A stretch of DNA of 25,474 nucleotides from Candidatus Competibacteraceae bacterium. GTDB lineage: Bacteria; Pseudomonadota; Gammaproteobacteria; Competibacterales; Competibacteraceae. The translations under genes were made by a program, and so were the position numbers. The notes below the pieces were generated by a model. It saw only the letters and a list, made by a program, of their open reading frames with translations, had not been told where the DNA came from and did not search any database. The stretch is taken from contig JAAUQA010000002.1 in NCBI GenBank assembly GCA_012032855.1, forward strand, positions 1 to 25,474, read 5' to 3'. Below are positions 1 to 9,165 of this stretch, one piece after another; position 1 is the first letter of the stretch; each line of letters begins with the position of its first letter.

Positions 1-205
1 TATGAAGAATGTAAAACCGTCCATTTCCTTTGAACAGGATATGCCATAAGTAAAAAAGGTCTAAACCTTCTTTCTCTTCTTCGAAAGACGCTGCCTCGTT
101 GGCGAACGTTTGAAATGTCGGATAAGCTGCTGCTCGCTCTGACATAGATCCGGCATTCGGTTTGGACGATTGTAATTGGCCGTCGCCACTTTCGATATTA
201 ATCAT
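1..205 (-). CDS. Probable polysaccharide chain-length/tyrosine kinase (Wzc/Wzz-like), N-terminus only
   Basis: An open frame starts at an ATG at 205-203 and runs 68 codons off the left edge without a stop. The first 45 residues are polar and look like a disordered cytoplasmic leader (rich in S, E, A). They are followed by an acidic stretch and then LDLFYLWHILFKGNGRFYIL, which resembles the approach to the first membrane helix of Wzz/Wzc co-polymerases, where a DL..LW.IL..R motif leads into the helix. The start lies 30 bases downstream of the Wza-like gene on the same strand, the usual wza-wzc order, and this context carries much of the call. The Shine-Dalgarno is weak. The kinase domain, if any, lies outside the window, so a plain Wzz-like protein is equally possible. 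Confidence 0.55.
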   Translation of the reverse strand, partial: MINIESGDGQLQSSKPNAGSMSERAAAYPTFQTFANEAASFEEEKEGLDLFYLWHILFKGNGRFYILH

Positions 206-234
206 GTCATTTTACCATTGATTAATTGCAGCGA

Positions 235-1086
235 TTACCGCACAAGCCGAAAAGGATTAAATATATCAGTTATATCACGAAACAGTGAGTCTCTGAAAAA
301 TTTTCTCGTTCCTGAGGTTTCAACTATCAAGTAATCACCACTTTTAACTTCAGGATCCGCAGCTGTTCCTTGCTGGATTTCATCCAAATTATAAGTCATT
401 TTCACTCTTTCAGTATTAGGCATAACACGAAACACATTCACCTCCGCGACCGCTAGCTGGTCAAGTCCCCCGGCCATAGAAATAGCTTGAAGCAATGTAG
501 TTGATCCGCGCAAAGCATAAACCCCGGGTTTCCCTACCGCCCCTCCAATAGTCACTCGTTGACTGGCATATTCTTCTATAAAAACATTCACTATAGGATT
601 TTGCATGTAGTCTTTAGCCAAATTTCCTTCTATTACATCTTCTAATTCTTGGGATAATAGTCCTGTAGCTTTAACCTCACCAATTAAAGGCAGCGATATA
701 TTACCTGCCGAATTAACTCGCACTTTTTGTGATAACTCCTCAACGCCGAACACTTTAATATCTAGCAAATCTTCCGGTCCTATTCGGTATTCATCGCGCT
801 CAACCTTAGTGGGAACATCATTCTCTGCAGAACGTTCGATTTCTATCAACGAACCCGAAGAAATACCAGTATCGCTGTCTGTTGTAGTAGGATTGGAGCA
901 TTGTTGAGCCTATTATCGATAGGAGCATCAGTTGAAAACCTATTTTCGACTTTATTAGTCTCGACTTGATAATCAATCGGTGTTTCGCTGGTGGCATCTT
1001 GAGTACTTTTTTTCGCCAGTGGCACATCCCCCTAAGACGCCATACATTCCTGCCAACAAAATACAGAGAATTACCCCATTCAGCAT
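235..1086 (-). CDS. Wza-like polysaccharide export outer-membrane lipoprotein (frameshifted)
   Basis: The intact part (849 down to 235) holds a poly_export/SLBB-type protein: YRIGPEDLLDIKVFG at its start, SLPLIGEVKATG, then the SLBB-like VTIGGAVGKPGVYAL and the turn AISMAGGLDQLA. Such proteins form the outer-membrane channel for capsule or exopolysaccharide. The N-terminus lies upstream in another frame: an ATG at 1086-1084 with GGAG nine bases before it encodes a lipoprotein signal, ending in the lipobox LGGC. Between the two, reading the seven-T run at 1007-1013 as six opens a sensible linker (STQDATSETPIDYQ), and one missing base near 884-900 returns to the downstream frame. The shifts compensate each other, so a sequence error or a recent pseudogene both fit. 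Length after repair is about 283 residues, short for Wza but normal for small export proteins. Confidence 0.75.
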
Positions 1087-1547
1087 AATGCATTGCTCCA
1101 CTCGATAGATAACTTCATCTAGAAACTGAGAAAAAAAAACTGCATGTTGAGCACATAAGAATAAGAAAACCCAATCACTTTTTCGGTCAACGTATTGCTG
1201 CTAGAAATAGCCATTCTTTTCTAAGTTGTAGCAATTAGTGTTTTGAAAAAACACGCCTGACCACAGACACCTGCCGACGTGGCAATTAGAATACGGGTAT
1301 AGTCAAACTTAGAAAACTTGGCAACGGCTCGGGATGATAGTCATTTAGAATATCACGCGGGCGAGTTTCTACAAAATGCTCGGCTACGCACTGCCAGCCC
1401 AATGTTTTGCAACTAGCGCACCTCCGCCAGCAATGGTGTGCGTCTTCTGGTACTGTGGGGATCAGTCGCTCGAATGTGTGTGAGCTCTTCCTAAAAAAAC
1501 CCCTCAGTTAAGGAGCTTAGATGACAGCGCAAGTCTATCAAGGAGAA
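1087..1547. other. Intergenic stretch between the polysaccharide genes and the Pil-Chp operon
   Basis: About 460 bases without a convincing gene on either strand. At its right end it carries the terminator-like hairpin of the Pil-Chp operon (1493-1518). The leader of the Wza-like gene should lie at its left end, with a good GGAG ribosome site just upstream of 1086. A TTGACC with an AT-rich stretch downstream (minus strand, about 1160-1185) could be part of a promoter, but no convincing -10 is placed correctly. No repeats or RNA gene were recognised. Confidence 0.6.
1493..1518 (-). terminator. Rho-independent terminator of the Pil-Chp operon
   Basis: On the minus strand, 30 bases past the last CheW stop codon, AAGCTCCTT and GAGGGGTTT can pair (with some G-U pairs) around the loop AACT and run into a seven-T tract. 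The stem is imperfect, so strength is uncertain, but the position and T-run fit termination. Confidence 0.55.
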
Positions 1548-2003
1548 TCAATCCGAACTCAACAACCTGCCTGAAAAGAGGGTTGGCAAGTCCAAAATTG
1601 GGATGTTACGTTCGACCTCAGTAAAACAGGACAACGCTAACGTCTTCCAACCCGCTGGTTGGTCCGGCAAAGTGCAAGCTTGGTTATCATTCACTCGGGT
1701 ACGTGAGGGCGTTGCCGTCAACATCAATGCACCGTATTGAATATCCCAATCCGGCTGTGTTTGATACGCGAAAATACCGGCCACCGGGCATACCTGCCGT
1801 CCAGGCAGCTTCTTCAACCAGGCGGCAATATCCATTATCGGCAAGATATTGTCTTGCCAGACTAGGACATTCCGACAATAACGCGGGCTGCTAGGCACCT
1901 CGAATAAGACCGGCGCTTGAATCACGTGAATCATTTCACGTTCACCCACTGCAGCGACTAAGTCACTATCCAGATCCAGCAGCCAAGCCGTTGTTTCAGC
2001 CAT
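1548..2003 (-). CDS. CheW-like coupling protein, last gene of Pil-Chp operon
   Basis: A 151-residue protein with a CheW-type fold pattern: an early hydrophobic strand, then VLFEVPSSPRYCRNVLVWQDNILPIMDIAAWL split around the CheW-typical 'R/G-N-vl-W-..-iLPimDl..wL' segment, and a C-terminal ILDLPTLF strand. CheW-like proteins hold chemoreceptors and CheA-family kinases together in the array under the inner membrane. Its ATG overlaps the end of the upstream CheW-like gene by eight bases (stop 1998-1996), implying translational coupling. In Pseudomonas the Chp cluster has ChpC in a comparable place downstream of chpA, so this or the preceding gene could be the ChpC counterpart. The sequence is divergent and I cannot tell which one. 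Confidence 0.75.
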   Translation of the reverse strand: MAETTAWLLDLDSDLVAAVGEREMIHVIQAPVLFEVPSSPRYCRNVLVWQDNILPIMDIAAWLKKLPGRQVCPVAGIFAYQTQPDWDIQYGALMLTATPSRTRVNDNQACTLPDQPAGWKTLALSCFTEVERNIPILDLPTLFSGRLLSSD

Positions 2004-2502
2004 GAGATCGCTCCGAATGAGACTGGCTACCGCGTTGCAAATAGGTCGTTAAATGCACTGCCGAGGTAGCATAAGCCAAATAATCGTCATAACTGATCAA
2101 ACCATGCAATGGCGAATTGGGTGTAGCCATACAGGCGGGCACTGGCTGCAACCGAGGTTGTTCGCCGTCGAGCACTTCGATTTGATCGCAGACCAAACCC
2201 CAACGTCTTTGCTCACTGCGCAGCAAAATACACATCCGTCGGGTTTCTGGGATCGTAGACAAAGAAGAGAAGTCCCCCGCCAAGCAATAAATTGGCCAGG
2301 GTTCGCCAGCTAAGCGGATAATTCCAACCGGATCGGAAGTCACCAATGCATTATCGTCAACTTCAGCTTCAGAGTACTCTGTGATATCGAATACCGGCTC
2401 CAGAGAATGAATTTCACCCTGAGGAATCAACCACCGCCAACCATCTAAAGTCAGCAGGGCGAACGTTACGGCAACATCAGCCTCCCTCAATTCCGGCGGC
2501 AT
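1996..2502 (-). CDS. Divergent CheW-like protein directly after chpA
   Basis: A 168-residue protein starting MPPELREADV. It shows FALLTLDGWRWLIPQGEIHSL, a CheW-like opening strand pair, and later GIIRLAGEPWPIYCL and MCILLRSEQRRWGLVCDQI, the usual strand before the receptor-facing loop. The canonical glycine and asparagine positions are poorly kept, so it is a divergent member, probably coupling ChpA to PilJ or acting as an accessory scaffold. Its ATG (2502-2500) sits in a TAATG overlap with the restored end of chpA, and its own stop overlaps the next CheW-like gene. All three genes are therefore likely translated as one coupled unit. Confidence in coding is high, in the exact role moderate. 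Confidence 0.65.
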   Translation of the reverse strand: MPPELREADVAVTFALLTLDGWRWLIPQGEIHSLEPVFDITEYSEAEVDDNALVTSDPVGIIRLAGEPWPIYCLAGDFSSLSTIPETRRMCILLRSEQRRWGLVCDQIEVLDGEQPRLQPVPACMATPNSPLHGLISYDDYLAYATSAVHLTTYLQRGSQSHSERSHG

Positions 2503-5500
2503 TATTTCGGTCTCAGCAATTGATTGATACGACCCAGTAACTCATCTTCTGAGAAAAGGTTTGGTCACATAGTAATTGACCCCGGCGGACTCAGCCTCTT
2601 GCATGTGTTTGACCGTCGAGCGAGACGTAATCATGATCACCGGCACGTCATGCGTTGCCTCCCGTGTACGCACATGAGAGGTCAATTCCAGCCCGTTCAT
2701 ACGCGGCATTTCCAGATCCACTAACAGCACATCCGGCGCCTTAGCTTCAATGATTTCAGCTGCCTCCATCCCATCCTTGGCGGTACGTACCTCAAAGCCC
2801 GCATCTTCGACAAACTGAGCCAGCGCCCGGCGAGCGCTCAGTGAATCATCCACGACTAGGGCATAGCGACGTTTAGCGGCCAAGCTGGACGCTGCATCCG
2901 CATTCTCTATGTCGGGCAAGGAAGCATATGAAGTCGCGGGTGCACGCAATAGATCCGGCATATCCAAAACCGGGGCGACACTACCATCACCCAAGATGGT
3001 AGCCCCCACGATGCCCCTGAGCTTGGGAATAAAAGGCCCCATGCTTTTCACTACCAAGTCTCGGCTGTCGACAATCGATTCTACCAGCACGGCACGAATT
3101 GCTCCCGATTCTTCCCGAATCAACAACAATGGCCGTATGCCACGGTCCCCTTCGCGCCGATCCGGAGATAACTTCAGCAGTTCCTCCAGGGTGCTTAATT
3201 CATAAATATCATCGCCAACCTGATATGTGGTTGTGGCTCCAAGCTTGCGAATTTTCCCGACCCCTGAATAGAGAATCTGCTCGACACCACGATCAGAAAT
3301 TGCGTACACCTGATTTCTTACCTGCACCAGCATGGCATGGGTGGAAATCAGGGTCACCGGCAATCTCAATTCGATCAAACAGCCTTGACCCGCTTTAGAT
3401 TGAATATTGAGCGATCCTTTGATTTCCTGGATCCGGGTATACACCATATCCAGGCCAATACCACGTCCCGATGTTTGGGTGACATCAGCTCGGGTAGAAA
3501 AACCCGGAATCAGAATCAGGCGACTGAGTTCTTCCTCGGAAAGCGCTTTACCCGGAGTGATCAACCCTTTCCGTTCTGCAGACTGCCGGATAGTTGCCAA
3601 ATCCAAACCAAGTCCGTCATCCTGGCAACGCACGACGATATTATTTCCTTCGCGGACGAATGCCAGCTCAATGCGGCCAACCGGATTCTTGCCACGGGTC
3701 CGACGCTCCTCTGGAGTTTCAATACCGTGGTCGACCGCATTGCGCAGCACATGCATCAGCGGATCGGTCATGTCGTTCAGCACGTTGCTGTCGATTAACG
3801 TATCACTGCCCGCGACATAAAGTTCGGCTTCTTTATCGGTTAGTCGGCATGTTTGGCGCACGCTACGCTGCAGACGCGGCACAATGGTCTGAACGGGCAC
3901 CATGCGGGTGCGCAATACGGCTTCCTGACTCTCTCGATGGAGGCGACCTTGATCCACCAATAAGGTATCGAGGATAGAGAGGTCTTCTTCCACCCCATGA
4001 CTAAACTCCTGAGAGTCGATAGCCACTTCTAATAAGCGATGCGTAACCGTGTTGAGCTCGTTGTATTGTTCAAGCTCTAATGGATCGAAATCACCTTTGC
4101 CAGTGGTTGGTTTAGCTAACGGCGAGCTCACACCGCGCACATCGACCAACTGTTCCAACTCGGCAGTCAGTTGCTGGAAAGCCAGATTCTGTTCCTGCAC
4201 CGCTTTGGAATGCTGCATGGTCTTATTGATACGTTCTTGAATTTGCCCCGTGAGAATAATGCTTTCACCAACAAGACGCAGCAGGTTGTCCACTAAGGTC
4301 GCTGGCACCCGCAGCATGGGTGTCGCAACATGTTCTGCAGACGGCGCTTCCTCTACCGCTGCAGCAGCTACTGAAGTCGCAGGGGAAGCCGCCACCGTTG
4401 GCGCTTCTTTAGGTTTACGCGGCTGTGGCGCTTCATCGTCAGTCGGAATACCCTCTCGATCAATGCGATTAGCCCAATCCAGCACTTCTTGAAGCACGTC
4501 CAACGCCTGGGACGGAGGTGCACTTATACCCAGCAGTGATTCACTCATGGTTTCCAGGCAATCCGCCGCATTCAGCAGCGTATCCGACATCCTGCGGGTC
4601 GGCAGCCTTTTATGCTTGGATAGCGCCAATAAAATATCTTCCATGTGATGAGTCAGATTCGCGATACCACGCACACCGACAGTATTCCCTGCCCCCTTGA
4701 CCGTGTGTGCAATACGCTGAGCGACATCCACGTCTTCCATATTGCCCTCGCCTTCGGCCAGGCGTTGAATCGCTGTGGAAAACTCAGCGGTTTGACTAGG
4801 CAGCTCCTGCAACAAACTATCCAGTAATTCCGGGTTGACGTCTTCCGGTAATGCTAAAGAGACATCGTCTGGTACAGCCTGCTGCTGGCGCGCCTCGACT
4901 TCAAGCACTTCAGCTGCCATGGTGGGTGCGATTAGCGCCTCACGCAAAGCAGTCGCCGCCTCCCCCGAAAGCGGATTGGGCCACCGGGCATCTTGCAGAT
5001 ACTCCACCAACGACTGAGCGGACGTTTGATCCGTTAACGCTTGCAAATACCCCAGCACTACTGCCGGCCAACCCGCCAAGACACTGACTTCCTCAGAGGT
5101 CATGGGTCGCCCTTCAGCGACAATATTCAGCAAGTTGAGATGAATCTGCGCACAAGCCTGTTGTAAACCGGTTAATCCTACAGCCTCGCTAGCTTCGGTA
5201 AAGCGTTCCATCTCTTCGGCGTAATTGGTCAGCGCCTCATGTCTCGCTGCGGCATCACCTGTCTGATCTACAGCCAACTCCAGTGTTTCCTGGGCCGCCA
5301 CTTCCATTTGCTCGATTTCAGCACATAAAATCTCAACCAACTCCTGGCCGGCATCTGCTGCTCCGGTTTCCATACCATCGTCAGCCCATTCATCCTCGTC
5401 CAACGGTGAAGAATCAGGCTCTTCGTCAGTTTCTGCTTCATCAGCCAGCATGGCCTGATTCAGAGACTGAGCAGAGACTTCCTCGCCAGTCGAGTCTCAT

Positions 5501-7189
5501 ATTGATCGTGCATCGGTTCGGTTGCTGCCGATGGCTCGGTCAATAAAGGCTCAAGGATTGGCTCCGGAATTGGCGAAGTGGCATCTAGATCCTCGGCTAT
5601 GACCGGCGTCTCCGGCTCAGTTTCTAACTGTTCCATTGAGTCGGCATCTTGTGGTAACAGGACGCTTTGTAAATTTTCGGCATCCTGTTGAGACAGCGGC
5701 GTCGGCCACACCGAACTCTGCAAATACTCGACTAATGCAGTACAAGTCCCCGATTCGGTCGGCGCACCTAGATAACTCATGACCAACATAGGCCAGGATT
5801 CCAGCAGCCCACGCTCCATATCACTTAGCACATCGCCCCGTTCACGTAGGTCGGTCAAGGCTTCCTGAAACAGCAAGCAAACGTCTTGCAGACCCGGCAT
5901 CTGTATCCCTGCAGCGAATCCGATACGTTCAACCTGCTGTGCATAGCGTTCAATGTATTCGCCGGTTTCCGCCGCTGTCGCCTGTTCAGGAACGGATTCC
6001 AAAATACTGATCAGTAAAGCAATTTCTGCTTCCGGTGAGGCTTCGGCAATATCCGCTGATTGCTCGTCTGCCCCAATAACGTCTTCAGCATCAGCCGCGA
6101 TAGCCTCTTTGACATCGGCTGATTTCGTCAGGCGTTTATAACATTCTCCTCGACCTCGTCCATAGTGTCCGGGTCTGAGTCATCATCTGACGCGTTGATT
6201 GCGGTATCTTCAACCAGGGGCGATGAGAATGTATGTTCGGGAGAAACGAGTTCGCCAGTTTTCTCTGTTTCAGAACGATCATCTTGCGAGATGACCGACT
6301 CTATGGCGCGCTGTTCTTGAGATTCGTCTGAGAACAAAGACTGCAGCGGAACTTCGGCGAAAAGCTGGGGTGTTAAGGACACCTCCTCGGTATGTTCTAA
6401 GGTTTGATCCGTTGGCGTTTCTTCTTCCGATGCAGAGTTGTTGGGTTCAACCGCAATTTCCGTGGCTTCATGCGTAGTAGTGAATGCCTCATGTGAATTC
6501 TCCGCGGGTTCCTCTTGCAACGCTTCTAGGGCCGCAGTCTCCTCCTCTTCCGCCGCTATAGTGATTACTGGTTCTATCGCTGCATCAATATCCGTCGCTG
6601 TTTGCTTGGGTTCTTGTTCGTCGGCAAAAATGATCGATTCGGCACTCTCTGTATTCGGTTCCGGTTCGCTTTGCAAAACTTCGCTGGCCGGGGCCGGCGG
6701 CTCGTCCTGAAACAGCTCAGTTTTAGAGGCATCTACTGCACTTTCATCGGTCTGCATGGCCAACATGGCCTTCATCAGCTCTGCATCTTCCTCCGCCAAA
6801 GGCGTTACCCAAACGGGATTTTGCAGATGTTGAATGAGCGCCTCCCCACTATAAGGATCCTGGGGCGATTCCAGATAACCGACGACCAATGTCGGCCATT
6901 CCTCCAACACTAGGCGTTCATCTTCTGACAAGGCTCGACCCTGAGCACCCTCGCCTAACTCAATCAGTTTTTCCTGAAGTAAAATGCATACATCCCGTAA
7001 CGCCATGAATCCCGCTGCTTCCGCCGCTAAACCAATGCGCTGGACTTGTTGTGTATAACAGTCCAACTGTCCGTCGAGAGACCCTGCTTCGGTAGCAGGG
7101 TCTTCTTCGGAAAGTAGCTCGAACAGGATGTTGACAACCTCGGCCACCTCCGTCTCTAACGCAGTAAATTTCTCTTCGAGTACGGCCAT
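2502..7189 (-). CDS. chpA: ChpA/PilL-type hybrid chemotaxis histidine kinase-response regulator (three frameshifts)
   Basis: This CheA-family kinase of the type IV pilus chemosensory system is read here in three pieces: 7189-6128, about 6140-5460 and 5486-2542. An ATG at 7189 has AGGAG nine bases upstream. Domains in order: three related N-terminal repeats of about 105 residues; a canonical Hpt domain with the phospho-accepting histidine in AHTVKG (residue 249 of the third piece); a dimerisation segment; an HATPase with N-box HVLRNAVDHG (567-576), DDGLGLD (611) and GRGIGLD (662); a CheW-like domain; and a receiver with DD at 868-869, phospho-Asp 912 and Lys 964. One missing base near 6140 and another near 5486 separate the pieces. 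An extra base near 2555 cuts the end after KPF; the next frame reads SEDELLGRINQLLRPK and stops in TAATG at 2504. Restored length is about 1,560 residues, shorter than P. aeruginosa ChpA. Confidence 0.9.
4924..5241 (-). repeat. ChpA N-terminal repeat, copy 3 (protein-level)
   Basis: The third and most diverged copy shows YAEEMERFTEASEAVGL, LQQACAQIHLNLL, LAGWPAVVLGYL and LVEYLQDARWPNPLSGEAA. It lies about 40 residues before the true Hpt domain. Confidence 0.65.
5649..5966 (-). repeat. ChpA N-terminal repeat, copy 2 (protein-level)
   Basis: The second copy shows YAQQVERIGFAAG, LQDVCLLFQEAL, LLESWPMLVMSYL and LVEYLQSSVWPTPLSQQDAE. It is the copy closest to copy 1 and again lacks a histidine phosphorylation motif. 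Confidence 0.75.
6755..7075 (-). repeat. ChpA N-terminal repeat, copy 1 (protein-level)
   Basis: First of three related segments of about 105 residues. Shared landmarks are Y.QQV.RIG.AA, then L.DVC.L.QE.L, LS..E...LE.WP.LV..YL, and finally LI..LQ..VW.TPL..EDAELM. No HxxKG phospho-acceptor motif is present. The copies alternate with long acidic, Ala/Glu-rich linkers. Confidence 0.75.
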
Positions 7190-7249
7190 TTTCACAAACT
7201 CCTGACGAACTACTATATACCTAGCGGCGGAAACACGTTAACCCAGTGG

Positions 7250-9056
7250 CTAGCTGGCTTTCTCTGCAGGCAATTTGAACAACCGCACGGAACTCAACAA
7301 GCTCCTCGCGTATTCCACCAACTTGTTGGTTTGCACCGTTTGTTCTTGTAACTGCTGGCTGGTTTGGCGGGTACTTTCCTGAATCTGGCGAGCGCGTTCC
7401 AACAAGCCGGTACTGGTTTTCGCCTGTTCTTGCGAGCGACTGGCGATCTGCTGAACCACAGCCACTAAATCAGCAGTGGTTTCCTGGGTCTTACGCATCT
7501 GCTCACCCGCTTGCTCGGCTAGACGGCTACCGTCCACAACTTGGCTGATAGCTTGATTCATAGCGTTAACGGTATCTGCCGTCTCAGTCTGGATATTGTT
7601 AACCAGAGTACCGATTTGCGAAGTCGCTTCACGGGAGTTTTGGGCCAGACGTTGCACCTCGTCGGCCACAACCGCGAACCCGCGTCCTGCTTCACCGGCG
7701 GAGGCGGCATGCATACTGGCATTCAGTGCGAGAATATGGGTACGTTCAGCGATCGTGTTAATGATGTTCACCACGCTACTGATTTCCTGGGAACGTTCAC
7801 CCAATCGTTTGATACGTTTTTCCGTCTCGCGGATCGTGTCACGGGTGTTGTTGATACCGGCAACCGTGTTATTCACAGTCTCTAGTGCGGCCCGCGTGGT
7901 TTGAATCGCATTTTCAGCAGCCGTGTCGCAAGCTTGAGCCAGCTCCGCGATGCGGTTCATCTCAGCAGATGCCCGCTGCCAGTTCCGTAGCTTGGTTTTT
8001 CGTACTCTTCGCGTTCGGCGGTGCCACGTCGATGACCATGTCCGATTGGTCTTTTACTTTGTCCGAAGCAGTAGCGACTTCTTCAGAGATGTGGGTCACA
8101 TCGGCCAACACTGAGGCTGTCTCACTGGTTAAGAGATTCAACGCATCCGCAACAGGGCCTGTCACGTCCTCTGTCACCGGGACTCTGACCGTCAAGTCTC
8201 TTTGACTCAACTGGGACACCGCTTGCAGTAAGGCGATGATGGAATCGTTCAAGATTTCATTTTCACGTTCCGCCTGCACCAGCGTAACCAAGCGTTCCTG
8301 AAGCAGCTGATCAAATGCCTGCCCTAGTTCGGCCAGCTCATCCGTACCTTCCAAATCGGAACGAATACTAAAGTCACCGCTGGACACGCCTTGCACGGTA
8401 TCGGTCAAACGTTGCAACGGATCGGAGATGGAGCCGTAAATCAATGAGCCTATAAAAGCGGCAAACCCGATACCCACAATGGCGAGGATCAACATAACGA
8501 TCAAGAAGTTACCGCTGGTTGCCTGGGCACTTTCGAAGGTCTGTAGCGAGTCGCTCTGGGCTTTGTCGACGTCGGTACGGAGTTGACTAAAGAAAGGATC
8601 AATCAAGTCGTTGTAGTCATTAGCCAAGAAGAGCGCGAGTCGCGTGCGATCCCGTTCGCCGAACAAGGACTCCAACTCGGTGAAGACCTCTCGAACACCC
8701 GCCAAGCCATTTTGGTACTGTTCCTGGAGGGCCTCCTGTTGAGTAGGGGTAACCTTATCAAGATAGCCTTGCCACCCGCTTTCGAAAGAGTTTTTGGCCT
8801 GATTTAAAGTCTCAGCGGCTTCTTCCCAAGTGATAGTGCCGAGATTCATTCGATTCACGGTATCCGTCATCTCTGTACGAATCGTTTCCGATAACCGATT
8901 CAAGGCTGCCTGATCCTCGACTGTGCGATTCAGGGACTCCAGAGAAGTGTTAGCGACATTTAGACTGACATAACCATTCAGGCTGAGGATCACCAGGATC
9001 ACCAACTGGATAAAAATCAGAATAAATAAGCGAGTGCCGATCTTTAGATTGCGCAT
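7250..9056 (-). CDS. pilJ: PilJ-like methyl-accepting chemoreceptor (frameshifted)
   Basis: This is the inner-membrane receptor of the Pil-Chp system. The N-terminal piece has a membrane helix (residues 10-30), a helical periplasmic domain (31-183), a second membrane helix (184-207), HAMP (208-262) and the PilJ-like second signalling segment with [20 protein letters not shown]. The C-terminal piece carries the cytoplasmic coiled coil and receptor tip, with [20 protein letters not shown] followed by [15 protein letters not shown], typical of PilJ and other MCPs. The frame breaks at a GGG run (plus-strand CCC 7972-7974); removing one G joins ELAA to [12 protein letters not shown]. Just upstream (7994-8025) two further compensating indels probably garble about ten residues. 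The gene lies 109 bases after the second binding-protein gene and 60 bases before chpA. Restored length is about 602 residues, somewhat shorter than Pseudomonas PilJ. Confidence 0.9.
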
Positions 9057-9165
9057 CGTAATCTTTGCCTCATGACTGAACTAATGACATCCCCGAGTGA
9101 TTCATTTCCCATTGAATCAACTCTTTTGTGATAAAGCTTCAAACGCGGGGCCCGCATAGGTTGCC

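Noticed and set aside
1003..1016. A AAA AAG slippery heptamer (minus strand) in the wza-like gene as a programmed -1 frameshift
   Set aside because: The -1 frame gives an unrelated Lys/Ile-rich peptide. The sensible linker lies in the opposite shift, and a second shift is still needed. A run-length error is simpler.
1238..1254. GTGTTTT/AAAACAC hairpin as a terminator or regulatory RNA
   Set aside because: The 7-bp AT-rich stem has no T-run and no gene end nearby, so it is easily chance.
3337..3820. Long open frames on the plus strand inside chpA
   Set aside because: They lie antisense to conserved kinase domains, show no family resemblance and lack ribosome sites. They are shadows of the real gene.
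9098..9121. TGATTCA/TGAATCA inverted repeat between the second binding protein and pilJ as a terminator splitting the operon
   Set aside because: A 7-bp AT-rich stem without a T tract cannot be supported as a terminator.
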